A stretch of DNA of 64,000 nucleotides, taken from contig CP070732.1 of assembly GCA_020347565.1 (NCBI GenBank), positions 595,972 through 659,971 on the forward strand, in the 5' to 3' direction. The notes under the pieces are model-generated. The model made no database searches and was not told the DNA's origin. It saw nothing but the letters and a program-made list of their open reading frames with translations. Every line of letters starts with the position of its first letter. Position 1 is the stretch's first letter. The stretch is from Methanobacteriota archaeon (GTDB lineage: Archaea > Thermoplasmatota > Thermoplasmata > UBA10834). Positions 1 to 7,450 of the stretch are shown in pieces. The position numbers were made by a program, and so were the translations under genes.

Positions 1-302
1 CAGTGCTCCCTGATGTTGACGAACTCAAATAGGTACTTGTTGATGCCCGCCTGCTCGCAGGCCCGTCGGAAGAGCGGCTCGTGAGTCCTGGGAGTGCAGG
101 CGGCGACGACGACCCTGTTGAGGTCGTTCTTCTCAATGCTCTCCTTGATCGCGCTCAGCCCCTCCTGCGAGCACGAGTACAGGTTGCGCCCAGCATACAC
201 GACCTCAGGCAGAGTCCTAGCGTACTCGACGACCTTCTCAACATCCACGGCAGATGCTATGTTGTGGCCACAGTGACAGATGAACACGCCGATTCTGGCC
301 AT
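1..302 (-). CDS. hdrA: HdrA N-terminal domain, partial at window edge
   Basis: Partial gene running off the left edge; only the first 100 codons are visible. The translation (MARIGVFICHCGHNIASAVD, then VVVAACTPRTHEPLFRRA and YLFEFVNIREH) is the characteristic N-terminal domain of HdrA, the flavin- and Fe-S-containing subunit of soluble heterodisulfide reductase. The start ATG overlaps the stop codon of the upstream hdrA-like gene by one base (TGATG), so the two are translationally coupled. The upstream gene lacks exactly this domain. This could be a second, full-length HdrA or a separately encoded N-terminal domain; the window edge hides which. The family call is secure and the full architecture is unknown. 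Confidence 0.85.
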   Translation of the reverse strand, partial: MARIGVFICHCGHNIASAVDVEKVVEYARTLPEVVYAGRNLYSCSQEGLSAIKESIEKNDLNRVVVAACTPRTHEPLFRRACEQAGINKYLFEFVNIREH

Positions 303-1606
303 CACTCATCACACTCCGTCAGCAGTTCCGCGACCCTCGACGCCACGGCTGACGCCTGCGATACGGAGTCGGGGATGTCGATCGGCCCGCTTGCGAACCC
401 GCAGACAAGCACGCCCTTCGAGGTCGTGTCAACTGGACGCGAGAGATCCGGTGTCACGAAGAACCCGTCATCATCAAGGGCCGCATGGACAATCTGTGCC
501 AGCTGCCGGTTGCCCCCCGAAGGTACGAGGGCGGGGCATAGTACGAGTAGGTCGAATTCCTCGGTGCGCGATTCGCCCGCCAGCCCTCTCGTCTCGTAGG
601 CCACCAGCACGCCGCTCTCGCCGTTCGCCGGCTGCGCATTGGCAGGTCTGGAGCGCACATACCTGACGCCGTACGAGTCCTTTGCTCTTGAGACGAACTC
701 CTGGAATCCCTTGCCGGTCGCTCTCATGTCCATGAAGAATATCGTGATGTCGACCTTGGGCGCGTGCTCCCGTGCCAGTATAGATTCCTTGGTCGCATAC
801 ATGCAACAGACGCTGCTGCAGTAGCTGTGCGTGTGCGCGTCCCGCGAACCGACGCACTGGACGAAGCCGAGGTTCCTTGGCTCCCTGCCGTCGGACTGCC
901 GCTGGAGGTGGCCGTTCGTCGGTCCCGAGGCGGAGAGGATCCTCTCGAGTTGAAGTGAGGTGATGACATCCTTGCAGATGCCAAGCCCGTATTCGGGGAT
1001 GGAAGACGCGTCCATCATGTCGAACCCGTTCGCGACGACGATCGCAGCCGCGTCGATCTCGACGACCCTGTCCTCCTGCTCGTAGTCGATCGCGCCGGCT
1101 TGACATACCTTCTTGCATACGCCGCATTTCCCGTCCGTCATCATACGGCAATGGACCTTGTCTATCGTGACCTTCCGGGGCACGGCCTGTGGGAAGGGGA
1201 GGTACATGGCCTTGCGCTTCGAGAGGCCCTCCTCGAACTCGCTCGGGACCTTGACCGGGCATTTGGCTATGCAGTCTCCACAGCCCGTGCACCTGTCCAT
1301 GTCGATGAATCTGGCCTTCTCCCTTATCTTGACCCTGAAGTCCGGGAACGACCCCTCGACGCTCTCGAGCTCCGAATAGGTATGGAGCACCACGTTCTCG
1401 TGATCCGCACAGGAGATCATCTTCGGCGACAGGATGCACATGGAACAGTCGTTCGTGGGGAAAGTCTTGTCCAGCTGCGCCATGTGCCCGCCGATCGAAG
1501 GCGTCTTCTCGACGACGTGGACCTCGAGCCCTCTATCCGCCAGATCCAAGGACGCCTGTATCCCCGCGATGCCTCCTCCGACGACGACGACTCGTTTCTT
1601 CTCCAA
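302..1606 (-). CDS. hdrA: HdrA-like FAD/Fe-S protein lacking terminal domains
   Basis: A 434-residue HdrA-type electron-bifurcating or transfer flavoprotein. Near the N-terminus is the FAD-binding VVVVGGGIAGIQASLDLADR, followed by TNDCSMCILSPKM, which is typical of HdrA. An inserted ferredoxin domain (CTGCGDCIAKCPVKVP, then KCGVCKKVC) precedes a second nucleotide-binding region. It ends at GPIDIPDSVSQASAVASRVA, so it lacks both the usual N-terminal HdrA domain and the C-terminal ferredoxin domain; full-length HdrA is about 650 residues. The TTG start at 1606 is preferred because AGGGGGGAT lies just upstream and the Rossmann strand begins there. An ATG at 1759 would add 51 residues with no family resemblance. 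HdrB and HdrC are not in the window. Confidence 0.85.
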   Translation of the reverse strand: MEKKRVVVVGGGIAGIQASLDLADRGLEVHVVEKTPSIGGHMAQLDKTFPTNDCSMCILSPKMISCADHENVVLHTYSELESVEGSFPDFRVKIREKARFIDMDRCTGCGDCIAKCPVKVPSEFEEGLSKRKAMYLPFPQAVPRKVTIDKVHCRMMTDGKCGVCKKVCQAGAIDYEQEDRVVEIDAAAIVVANGFDMMDASSIPEYGLGICKDVITSLQLERILSASGPTNGHLQRQSDGREPRNLGFVQCVGSRDAHTHSYCSSVCCMYATKESILAREHAPKVDITIFFMDMRATGKGFQEFVSRAKDSYGVRYVRSRPANAQPANGESGVLVAYETRGLAGESRTEEFDLLVLCPALVPSGGNRQLAQIVHAALDDDGFFVTPDLSRPVDTTSKGVLVCGFASGPIDIPDSVSQASAVASRVAELLTECDE

Positions 1607-1832
1607 TGAATCCCCCCTTCGCACCGAAGGCGCCCAGGAGACGCCCGATCGCTGCGGTAGCGTCGCCTCGAGCTGGGCTGGGTCACTTACGCAATACAGC
1701 TGGAGTCCACGCAGTGTATGCGTGAACGGAAGGTGTTGCGGACGATATTGCGACTTCATAGTTAAGCCTTATGTGGACCTTCCTCCAGTCGTTCAGGCCC
1801 ATATGCGCGGATCGGCCGCCTCCTCAGCCCAA

Positions 1833-1842
1833 AAGATATATC
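1833..1842 (+). promoter_or_regulatory. TATA-box promoter of kptA
   Basis: AAAAGATATATC is an A-rich BRE-like run followed by a TATA element. It is about 40 nt upstream of the kptA TTG, predicting transcription from about 1865 and a short leader that carries the GGAGG ribosome-binding site. The region 1607-1878 between the divergent hdrA-like and kptA genes holds nothing else I can identify. Confidence 0.5.
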
Positions 1843-1878
1843 GTGGTTCTCAATACTCTGGGCAGACGGAGGCATCGA

Positions 1879-2595
1879 TTGCTCAGGGAATGCAGAGAGC
1901 ACGGCTACTTCAGGGCGGAGTACTGTCCCGTGTGCGGCGAAGAGGGCAGGTTCCTCATGAACTCGGAGGAGCTCGACAGGCTGAGTAGGACGCTTGCAGG
2001 CATCCTCAGACACTTCCCGGAGCGGTTCGACCTGGAGGTCGACAGTTACGGCTTCGTGGACCGGAGACGCTTCGTCAACGCCGTCCAGGCGAAGCAGAGG
2101 AGATATCACTGGCTCAGACCACACCACATCCTGGCCATCATAGAGACGGACAACAAGGGCCGATACGAGTTCAAGGACGGCAAGATACGGGCGACGTATG
2201 CGCACTCCTTCGAGGTGGAGCTCGACCCCAGCAACGTCGGAATCCCGGAATCGCTCTATTACCCCGCCACCGAGGAGGAGGTCGACATCATCCTCGAGAC
2301 GGGGATCAAGCCGTCGGACAGGAAGAGAGTGCATCTGAGCAAGACGATTGGCGACGCGGTCAACGCGGGGCGTGTGCGAACGGAGTCCCCTGTGATTCTC
2401 GAGGTGGACGTCAGGTCGGCCTCCGACGACGGCGTGGTCATACAGAAGGCTGGGAAGACGGTCTACCTCGCTGAGGAGATTGACCGGAAGTATCTGAAGA
2501 GGATTGACGTGGACCTGTCGGAATACCCGCCGGAGCCCAAGCCCCAGAACGCCGACTCCGAGGGCGCTGGGGAGTCGGACGACAGCCCGTCCTGA
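1879..2595 (+). CDS. kptA: RNA 2'-phosphotransferase (KptA/Tpt1)
   Basis: A 238-residue NAD-dependent enzyme that removes a 2'-phosphate from RNA, releasing ADP-ribose cyclic phosphate and nicotinamide. The archaeal form has an N-terminal zinc finger, seen here as Cys5, His8, Cys16 and Cys19 (CREHGYFRAEYCPVCG). The Tpt1 core follows: LAGILRHFPE, the WLRPHHI region, IRATYAHS, YYPATEEEVDIILETGI and VHLSKTI. The TTG start at 1879 is supported by GGAGG six bases upstream and by the zinc finger starting right after it; the 36 in-frame residues upstream look non-coding. The acidic C-terminal tail (residues about 215-238) is poorly conserved. It is a single-gene unit, divergent from hdrA. Confidence 0.9.
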   Translation: MLRECREHGYFRAEYCPVCGEEGRFLMNSEELDRLSRTLAGILRHFPERFDLEVDSYGFVDRRRFVNAVQAKQRRYHWLRPHHILAIIETDNKGRYEFKDGKIRATYAHSFEVELDPSNVGIPESLYYPATEEEVDIILETGIKPSDRKRVHLSKTIGDAVNAGRVRTESPVILEVDVRSASDDGVVIQKAGKTVYLAEEIDRKYLKRIDVDLSEYPPEPKPQNADSEGAGESDDSPS

Positions 2596-2647
2596 GATGC
2601 GAGACGGCCTCGGCGGAGCTACCACTTTCGGGCGGCAGCGGTAAACG

Positions 2648-2656
2648 ATTAATACC
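2648..2656 (+). promoter_or_regulatory. TATA box of the DUF2797 gene
   Basis: ATTAATACC is centred 28 nt upstream of the ATG at 2680, the distance expected for an archaeal promoter giving a leaderless transcript. Confidence 0.5.
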
Positions 2657-2679
2657 GCCACGACGAGGTACCTGAATGG

Positions 2680-3531
2680 ATGTTCGAACGCGCTGACCTT
2701 GTCTGGCTGTCCCAAATCGAGGATTCGCTGCCCTATCACGCGCTCGACTTCGGGTGGCGAGGCTTCGAGCCTAACCTGACGTGCGTGGACCGGGACGGCG
2801 CCGTGACTGAAATGGACCTCGGCGAAGTGGACTTCGTGATTAGCAGAAGGAGGGAGTGCGTCGGCCGCTTCGATGGCGACAGGTACATTAGCTGCCCCAG
2901 AAGGGCCCCCGTCACGCGCTTCGCGCAGTGCGCCGAATGCGCGGAGGAGACGTTCATACCTCATCAGGAGTGCATATTCGAGCCGAAGTGCGATGGGGAG
3001 CTGTGCGATGTGGAGTTCTGCAGGCGCGAGCACGTACTCTACCTGGCGTTCTACGACACGAAGGTGAAGGTGGGGATGAGCTCCTCGCGGCGGCTGAGCA
3101 AACGCCTAATTGAGCAGGGGGCGGATGCGTTCTCCGTCATCGGTTCTTACCCCACAAGGCGGTCTGCGCGCACGGCCGAGAAGGAGATATCGTCATCGAT
3201 GAGAGTGCCTCAGGCATTTCGTCAAGAGGCGTTGCTCAAGAGCCTTGCGCGCGAGGTGGACGTCACCGGGATCGAGCGCAGGCACTCGTCGCTCAGCGAG
3301 TCGCTGGAATCCAGGTTCGGCCTCAAGGCTGAGCCCATCCAGTGGCTGGACAGGTACCCTGTCGAGCTGCCTCTGAACAGCGTGCCGCACCTGGAGGAAA
3401 CGCCCGGAAGGCACAGGGGCGAGGCCGTCGGCGTGAAGGGCAGATGGCTCATATACAGATCGTCGAGGCTGAACGCGCTCGACCTGTCGGATGTCCCGTC
3501 GCGATTCGTCGGCGTCGCCGTGAAGGGTTGA
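2680..3531 (+). CDS. DUF2797 family protein
   Basis: A 283-residue protein of the DUF2797 type; no biochemical function is known to me. It has a cysteine-rich central part (YISCP, FAQCAECAEETFIPHQEC, CDGELCDVEFCRREH) that probably binds zinc. Next comes a segment (YLAFYDTKVKVGMSSSRR, then LIEQGADAFSVIGSYPT) resembling the GIY-YIG fold in layout, with the EQGA motif typical of this family. The C-terminal GVKGRWLIYRSSRLNALDLSD matches the usual family ending. A TATA element 28 nt upstream of the ATG predicts a leaderless mRNA. The family call is fairly secure; a nuclease-like role is only a guess from fold resemblance. Confidence 0.75.
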   Translation: MFERADLVWLSQIEDSLPYHALDFGWRGFEPNLTCVDRDGAVTEMDLGEVDFVISRRRECVGRFDGDRYISCPRRAPVTRFAQCAECAEETFIPHQECIFEPKCDGELCDVEFCRREHVLYLAFYDTKVKVGMSSSRRLSKRLIEQGADAFSVIGSYPTRRSARTAEKEISSSMRVPQAFRQEALLKSLAREVDVTGIERRHSSLSESLESRFGLKAEPIQWLDRYPVELPLNSVPHLEETPGRHRGEAVGVKGRWLIYRSSRLNALDLSDVPSRFVGVAVKG

Positions 3532-3601
3532 CGCCCAAGTGGCTGCGGCGCATCGCAAATCATGAAATATCAAGGGCGTATTCTTCTACCTGGATGGTAG
3601 C

Positions 3602-4285
3602 ATGAAGATCACATGGTTGGGCCATGCAGCCTTCCTTATCGAAGGCCGGGACAAAGTCCTGATAGACCCGTTTCTGACCGGGAACCCGAAGGCGCCGATC
3701 GGCCACGACAAGGTCGACTGCGACGTCATCTGCGTGACTCACGGACACGCAGATCACCTTGGCGATGCCGTTGAGATCGCCCGACGTACGGGAGCGACTG
3801 TAGCGAGCATAGTCGAGATGTCCATGTACATCGAGAGGTGCGACGTCAAGAGCGTTGGATTCAACCTCGGCGGGACGGCGAAGGTGGAGAACACGGAGAT
3901 GACGATGGTCCCGGCGTTCCACTCGTCGAGCATCGGAGCCCCCGGCCTCGAGTTCTCGGCGGCGATGGCAGTGGGCCTCGTGGTGGACACCGAAAAGCCG
4001 GTGTACCACGCGGGGGACACATGCGTGTTCGGCGACATGAAGCTGATAGGCGAGCTGTATAGGCCGGACGTCGCTCTGCTGCCTATTGGCGGGTTCTTCA
4101 CGATGGACCCGAGGCAGGCTGCGCTCGCGACCTCTCTCATCGAGCCCAAGATGGTCGTGCCGATGCACTACGGCACCTGGGATCCTATCGACCAGGACCC
4201 GAAGGAGTTCGAGAGGCTGGTCAGGGAGTCCTCGTCAAAGGCCGAGGTCGCCATACTTGAGCCAGGCGAACCACTGGAAGTATGA
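3602..4285 (+). CDS. Metallo-beta-lactamase fold hydrolase (UPF0173 type)
   Basis: A 227-residue MBL-fold protein of the short UPF0173/UlaG-like group, starting MKITWLGHAAFLIEG. The metal-binding HxHxDH motif is present as THGHADHLGD near residue 42. Later ligands include HAGDT (about residue 138) and the C-terminal PMHYGTWDP. These proteins are soluble hydrolases of mostly unknown substrate. It is followed after six bases by the Mmp11-like gene on the same strand, so they are probably cotranscribed. The family is clear; the substrate cannot be read from the sequence. Confidence 0.85.
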   Translation: MKITWLGHAAFLIEGRDKVLIDPFLTGNPKAPIGHDKVDCDVICVTHGHADHLGDAVEIARRTGATVASIVEMSMYIERCDVKSVGFNLGGTAKVENTEMTMVPAFHSSSIGAPGLEFSAAMAVGLVVDTEKPVYHAGDTCVFGDMKLIGELYRPDVALLPIGGFFTMDPRQAALATSLIEPKMVVPMHYGTWDPIDQDPKEFERLVRESSSKAEVAILEPGEPLEV

Positions 4286-4291
4286 TCTGAT

Positions 4292-5248
4292 ATGGCGACG
4301 ACACGGACACCGGACGAGATAAGGCAGCGCCACGGCAGCATGTTCGCGAGGAGGCTGATCACCCTCGTGGACGAGCGGACCAAGAGGGCTCGTATTGTCG
4401 AGGAGTGCTGTGCTCAGGGTCCGGTCGAGTGGGACGCCGTGAACAGGCTAAGGGCGAAGGGCGTCCTCGAGCACGTCGAGGTCCAGGGCACCACTCTGAT
4501 CATGGACACGAGGCTCGGCGAGGGCGAGGTCAGGTTCGGCCCGTCGTCGGGAGAGACCGGGGGGCAGGCGCTTAAGTCCGTGCTCGTCAGAGACGGGAAG
4601 GTAGAGACCACCTGGCTCGGGCTGGCAGGCGCGAGCGTCGGGGTGGGGGCTTGCCTCCCTCAGGCCGAGGGCGTCGAGAAGGTCGAGTTCTTGAGCGACG
4701 AGGAGGTCGGAGGCAGCAGGGCGGTGAAGCTTAGGATAACAACGCCCGAACATCGCAGGGTCGTCATCGGGATCGACGACACGGACACGAAGGATGAGGG
4801 CGCGACCTGGGTGCTGGGACTGAAGCTCGCCAGGGAGATGCCACACGGCGTGTTCCTGTCGCACAAGATCGTACAGCTCAACCCGCACGCTCCCCAGAAG
4901 ACCACGAACTGCTCGTCGACGGCCGTCTCGTTCGCGGTCTTCAAGCAGGATATCGGCAAGGTCATCGCGTGTGCTCGCGACTTCGTGGCGAAGCACACTC
5001 TGTCCGACGAGACTTGCCTGGCAGTCTATCAGGGCTTGGAGATACCTCGAAGGCTCGTCAGGTTCGGCGCGGACGCCAAGGAGACCATACTGTCCATCCA
5101 CGATGCTGAGCACGCCGCCTCGGAGAACGGCGTCTCGCTGGAGCGCATCACGGGTTCGCGGGGCTCGATCGGGGCGGTGGCGGCCATAGGCTGCGTGGAC
5201 CTGGGGCTATATAGCGCTGGCCTGCCCGAAGACTTCAGACGCGCATAG
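4292..5248 (+). CDS. Methanogenesis marker protein 11-like (TiaS-related)
   Basis: A 318-residue protein. Its middle (VVIGIDDTDTKDEGATWVLGLKLA) and following part (HKIVQLNPHAPQKTTNCSSTAVSFAV) match methanogenesis marker protein 11, a relative of the tRNA-Ile agmatidine synthetase TiaS. The IDDTDT motif is the phosphate-handling signature of that superfamily. The C-terminal zinc-ribbon and OB parts of genuine TiaS (usually over 400 residues) are missing, so tRNA modification is not assumed. Its presence hints at ancestry near methanogens but does not prove methanogenesis. The gene follows the MBL hydrolase by six bases. A short TiaS-like protein is the main alternative. Confidence 0.7.
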   Translation: MATTRTPDEIRQRHGSMFARRLITLVDERTKRARIVEECCAQGPVEWDAVNRLRAKGVLEHVEVQGTTLIMDTRLGEGEVRFGPSSGETGGQALKSVLVRDGKVETTWLGLAGASVGVGACLPQAEGVEKVEFLSDEEVGGSRAVKLRITTPEHRRVVIGIDDTDTKDEGATWVLGLKLAREMPHGVFLSHKIVQLNPHAPQKTTNCSSTAVSFAVFKQDIGKVIACARDFVAKHTLSDETCLAVYQGLEIPRRLVRFGADAKETILSIHDAEHAASENGVSLERITGSRGSIGAVAAIGCVDLGLYSAGLPEDFRRA

Positions 5249-5289
5249 TTTAAGTCCGCAACGGCAATCATCACTAGGAAGCTGCACGC

Positions 5290-6072
5290 ATGACCGGAGA
5301 GATATCGAGGGCGATCGCCTCCACCGCGTACCAGACATACGAGAAGCGTCTACTGAAGGAGGTCCAGTCGAAGCCCGTGCCCAAGCACGTGGCCGTAATA
5401 ATGGACGGCAACAGGAGATACGCCCGCGAATTCGGACTCCTCGTGGCCGAAGGGCACGAGAAGGGCAAGGAGAAGCTCGAGGAGATGATCGAGTGGTGCC
5501 TCGAACTCGATATAAGAGTGCTCACGGTCTACGCCTTCTCGACGGAGAACGTGGCGCGCGAGAGGGACGAGGTCAACACTCTGATGAGGATGTTCGCGGA
5601 GAACTTCAGGAAGCTCGCGGACGACAGCAGGGTGCACGAGAATCGCATACGCGTCAGGGTGCTGGGACAGAAGGAAATTCTCCCGCCCGACGTTCAGGAG
5701 TCGATCAGATATTCCGAGGAAAGGACGAAGGGCTACGACAGTTACTTCTTCAACTTGGCGGTCGGCTACTGCGGGCGCGAGGAGCTCATACAGGCGGTTA
5801 GGAGGATCGCGGCCGAGGTCCGCGAAGGGAGGATGCGCATCGAGGACATCGATGAGAAGGCGTTCGACAGGTTCCTGTACACGTCGGACCTCCCGGATCC
5901 CGACCTGATACTGAGGACGTCTGGCGAGGAGCGGATATCGAACTTCCTGCTCTGGCAGCTCGCCTACTCGGAGCTCTACTTCTCCGACGTCTACTGGCCA
6001 GGCTTCCGAAAGGTCGATTTCCTGAGGGCCGTCAGGTCGTACCAGCTCAGGAAGCGCAGGTTCGGGGAATGA
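5290..6072 (+). CDS. uppS: cis-prenyltransferase (polyprenyl diphosphate synthase)
   Basis: A 260-residue member of the Z-isoprenyl diphosphate synthase family, which in archaea makes the long dolichyl-type carrier lipid for glycosylation. The diphosphate-binding motif HVAVIMDGNRRYAREFG lies near residue 36. TVYAFSTENVAR follows, then the C-terminal region PDPDLILRTSGEERISNFLLWQLAYSE, which carries conserved catalytic arginines and serines. Length and order of motifs are normal. It could supply the lipid carrier for the glycan genes at 45.6-53.3 kb, which is an inference from pathway logic. Confidence 0.92.
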   Translation: MTGEISRAIASTAYQTYEKRLLKEVQSKPVPKHVAVIMDGNRRYAREFGLLVAEGHEKGKEKLEEMIEWCLELDIRVLTVYAFSTENVARERDEVNTLMRMFAENFRKLADDSRVHENRIRVRVLGQKEILPPDVQESIRYSEERTKGYDSYFFNLAVGYCGREELIQAVRRIAAEVREGRMRIEDIDEKAFDRFLYTSDLPDPDLILRTSGEERISNFLLWQLAYSELYFSDVYWPGFRKVDFLRAVRSYQLRKRRFGE

Positions 6073-6179
6073 CCGTTTTCCGCCGTTTATCGTTGCTTTG
6101 CCTGCGTAATCGCCTCTGACGAGTTCGAAAGATGCGACTGTGAGACAGGAACTTGTATGAATTCCGTTAAGTTGAAGTA

Positions 6180-6731
6180 ATGGATACCTTCTACCCGGAC
6201 GGGGAGAAGAACATGATGTCGACGTCGACTACGGATTATCCATGCGAGATAGTCGAGAGGTGGAAGGGCCTTGACCTCAAGCTCCTGCCCATCGACAAGA
6301 CGGACATAAGCATACTGTGCGAACTGAGGGAGAACTCGCGTATGAGCAACTCGGAGATCGCCAAGAAGCTGGGCGTCACCGAGGCGACGGTGAGGCGGAG
6401 GATCAAGAATCTCATCGACAAGGGCATCATAATGCGTTTCTCCATCCACATCGACTACAAGCTGATAGAGAACACCGTCAAGGCGTACGTACACGTGAAG
6501 TCCCTGAGCGAGAAGCTGGACGAGGTCGTCAAGCACATCACGGATCACAACCGCGTCGTGGCGGTGTACCGCGTGACCGGTGGGTACGACCTGCTCGTGG
6601 TCGCACTCTTCCTGGGCATGAGCGAGCTGCAGGAGTTCATCGACTCTTTCCTCAAGATGGACGGCATAAAGGAAACCGACACGCAGATAGTCATGAGCGC
6701 GTACAAGGGCGTACCATGGACAGGCATCTGA
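6180..6731 (+). CDS. Lrp/AsnC family transcriptional regulator
   Basis: A 183-residue regulator. An N-terminal helix-turn-helix (IDKTDISILCELRENSRMSNSEIAKKLGVTEATVRRRIKNL, about residues 38-80) is followed by an Lrp-type ligand-binding RAM domain (VTGGYDLLVVALFLGMSELQEFI). It has about 37 extra residues before the HTH compared with typical Lrp proteins (about 150 residues), and an internal ATG (MMSTSTT) could be the true start. The stop codon is two bases before the AlkD-like gene. The target genes are unknown. Confidence 0.88.
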   Translation: MDTFYPDGEKNMMSTSTTDYPCEIVERWKGLDLKLLPIDKTDISILCELRENSRMSNSEIAKKLGVTEATVRRRIKNLIDKGIIMRFSIHIDYKLIENTVKAYVHVKSLSEKLDEVVKHITDHNRVVAVYRVTGGYDLLVVALFLGMSELQEFIDSFLKMDGIKETDTQIVMSAYKGVPWTGI

Positions 6732-6733
6732 GG

Positions 6734-7450
6734 ATGGGCACGGCCGAGGTCGTCAGTCGGCTGAGGTCGATGGCCGACCCGCGCAGCGTCGAGGGCATGG
6801 CAAGATACGGCATCAGCACAGGGAACGCCCTCGGGATATCCGTCACTAACCTCAGAAAGGTCGCGAAGGAGATCGGCAGGGACCATCGGATGGCGCTCGA
6901 GCTGTGGGCGACCGGCATACACGAGGCCAGGATCCTCGCGGCGATCATCGACGAGCCCGGCAAGGTGTCGCGCAGGCAGATGGACCGGTGGGCGAAGGAC
7001 TTCGACTCATGGGACGTCTGCGACCAGGCCTGCACTTGCCTGTTCGACAGGACACCGCACGCTATCGACAAGGCCGTCGAGTGGAGCCGGAGAGAGGAGG
7101 AGTTCGTCAAGCGTGCCGGGTTCGCACTCATAGCCGGGCTGGCCGCGCACGACAAGGCCGCCCCGGACGAGGTGTTCGCCGGCTTCCTGGAGCACGTGAA
7201 GCGCGAGTCGGACGATGACAGGAAGTACGTGAGGAAGGCGGTCAACTGGGCGCTCAGGCAGATAGGCAAGAGGAACGTGCGTCTGAACGGCCTCGCCATA
7301 AGTTGCGCGGAAGACATCGCGACCGTCGATTCGAGGGCGGCCAGGTGGATCGCGTCGGACGCGCTCAGGGAGCTCAGGAGCGAAGCGGTCCAGAGACGTC
7401 TCGCCGCTAAACGGCCTGGAGCGCGACCTGCACGATATCGGAAGTCTTGA
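6734..7450 (+). CDS. DNA alkylation repair protein (AlkD-like)
   Basis: A 238-residue protein made of HEAT-like helical repeats, of the DNA alkylation repair enzyme family (AlkD-type glycosylases). Diagnostic parts are GISTGNALGISVTNLRKVAKEIG, ELWATGIHEARILAAIIDEP, DFDSWDVCDQAC and RKYVRKAVNWALRQIGKRN. The aspartate and tryptophan of FDSWDVCD occupy the expected active-site region. The start is the ATG two bases after the Lrp stop; an upstream in-frame ATG at 6716 would add six residues. Its last 44 bases overlap tail-to-tail with the convergent HdrD-like gene, an unusually long antisense overlap for this window. Confidence 0.85.
   Translation: MGTAEVVSRLRSMADPRSVEGMARYGISTGNALGISVTNLRKVAKEIGRDHRMALELWATGIHEARILAAIIDEPGKVSRRQMDRWAKDFDSWDVCDQACTCLFDRTPHAIDKAVEWSRREEEFVKRAGFALIAGLAAHDKAAPDEVFAGFLEHVKRESDDDRKYVRKAVNWALRQIGKRNVRLNGLAISCAEDIATVDSRAARWIASDALRELRSEAVQRRLAAKRPGARPARYRKS

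Noticed and set aside
1762-3033. A 423-codon minus-strand ORF covering kptA and part of the DUF2797 gene
   Set aside because: It is antisense to two genes with clear family motifs and has no recognisable motif; GC-rich DNA with G/C third positions produces such shadows.
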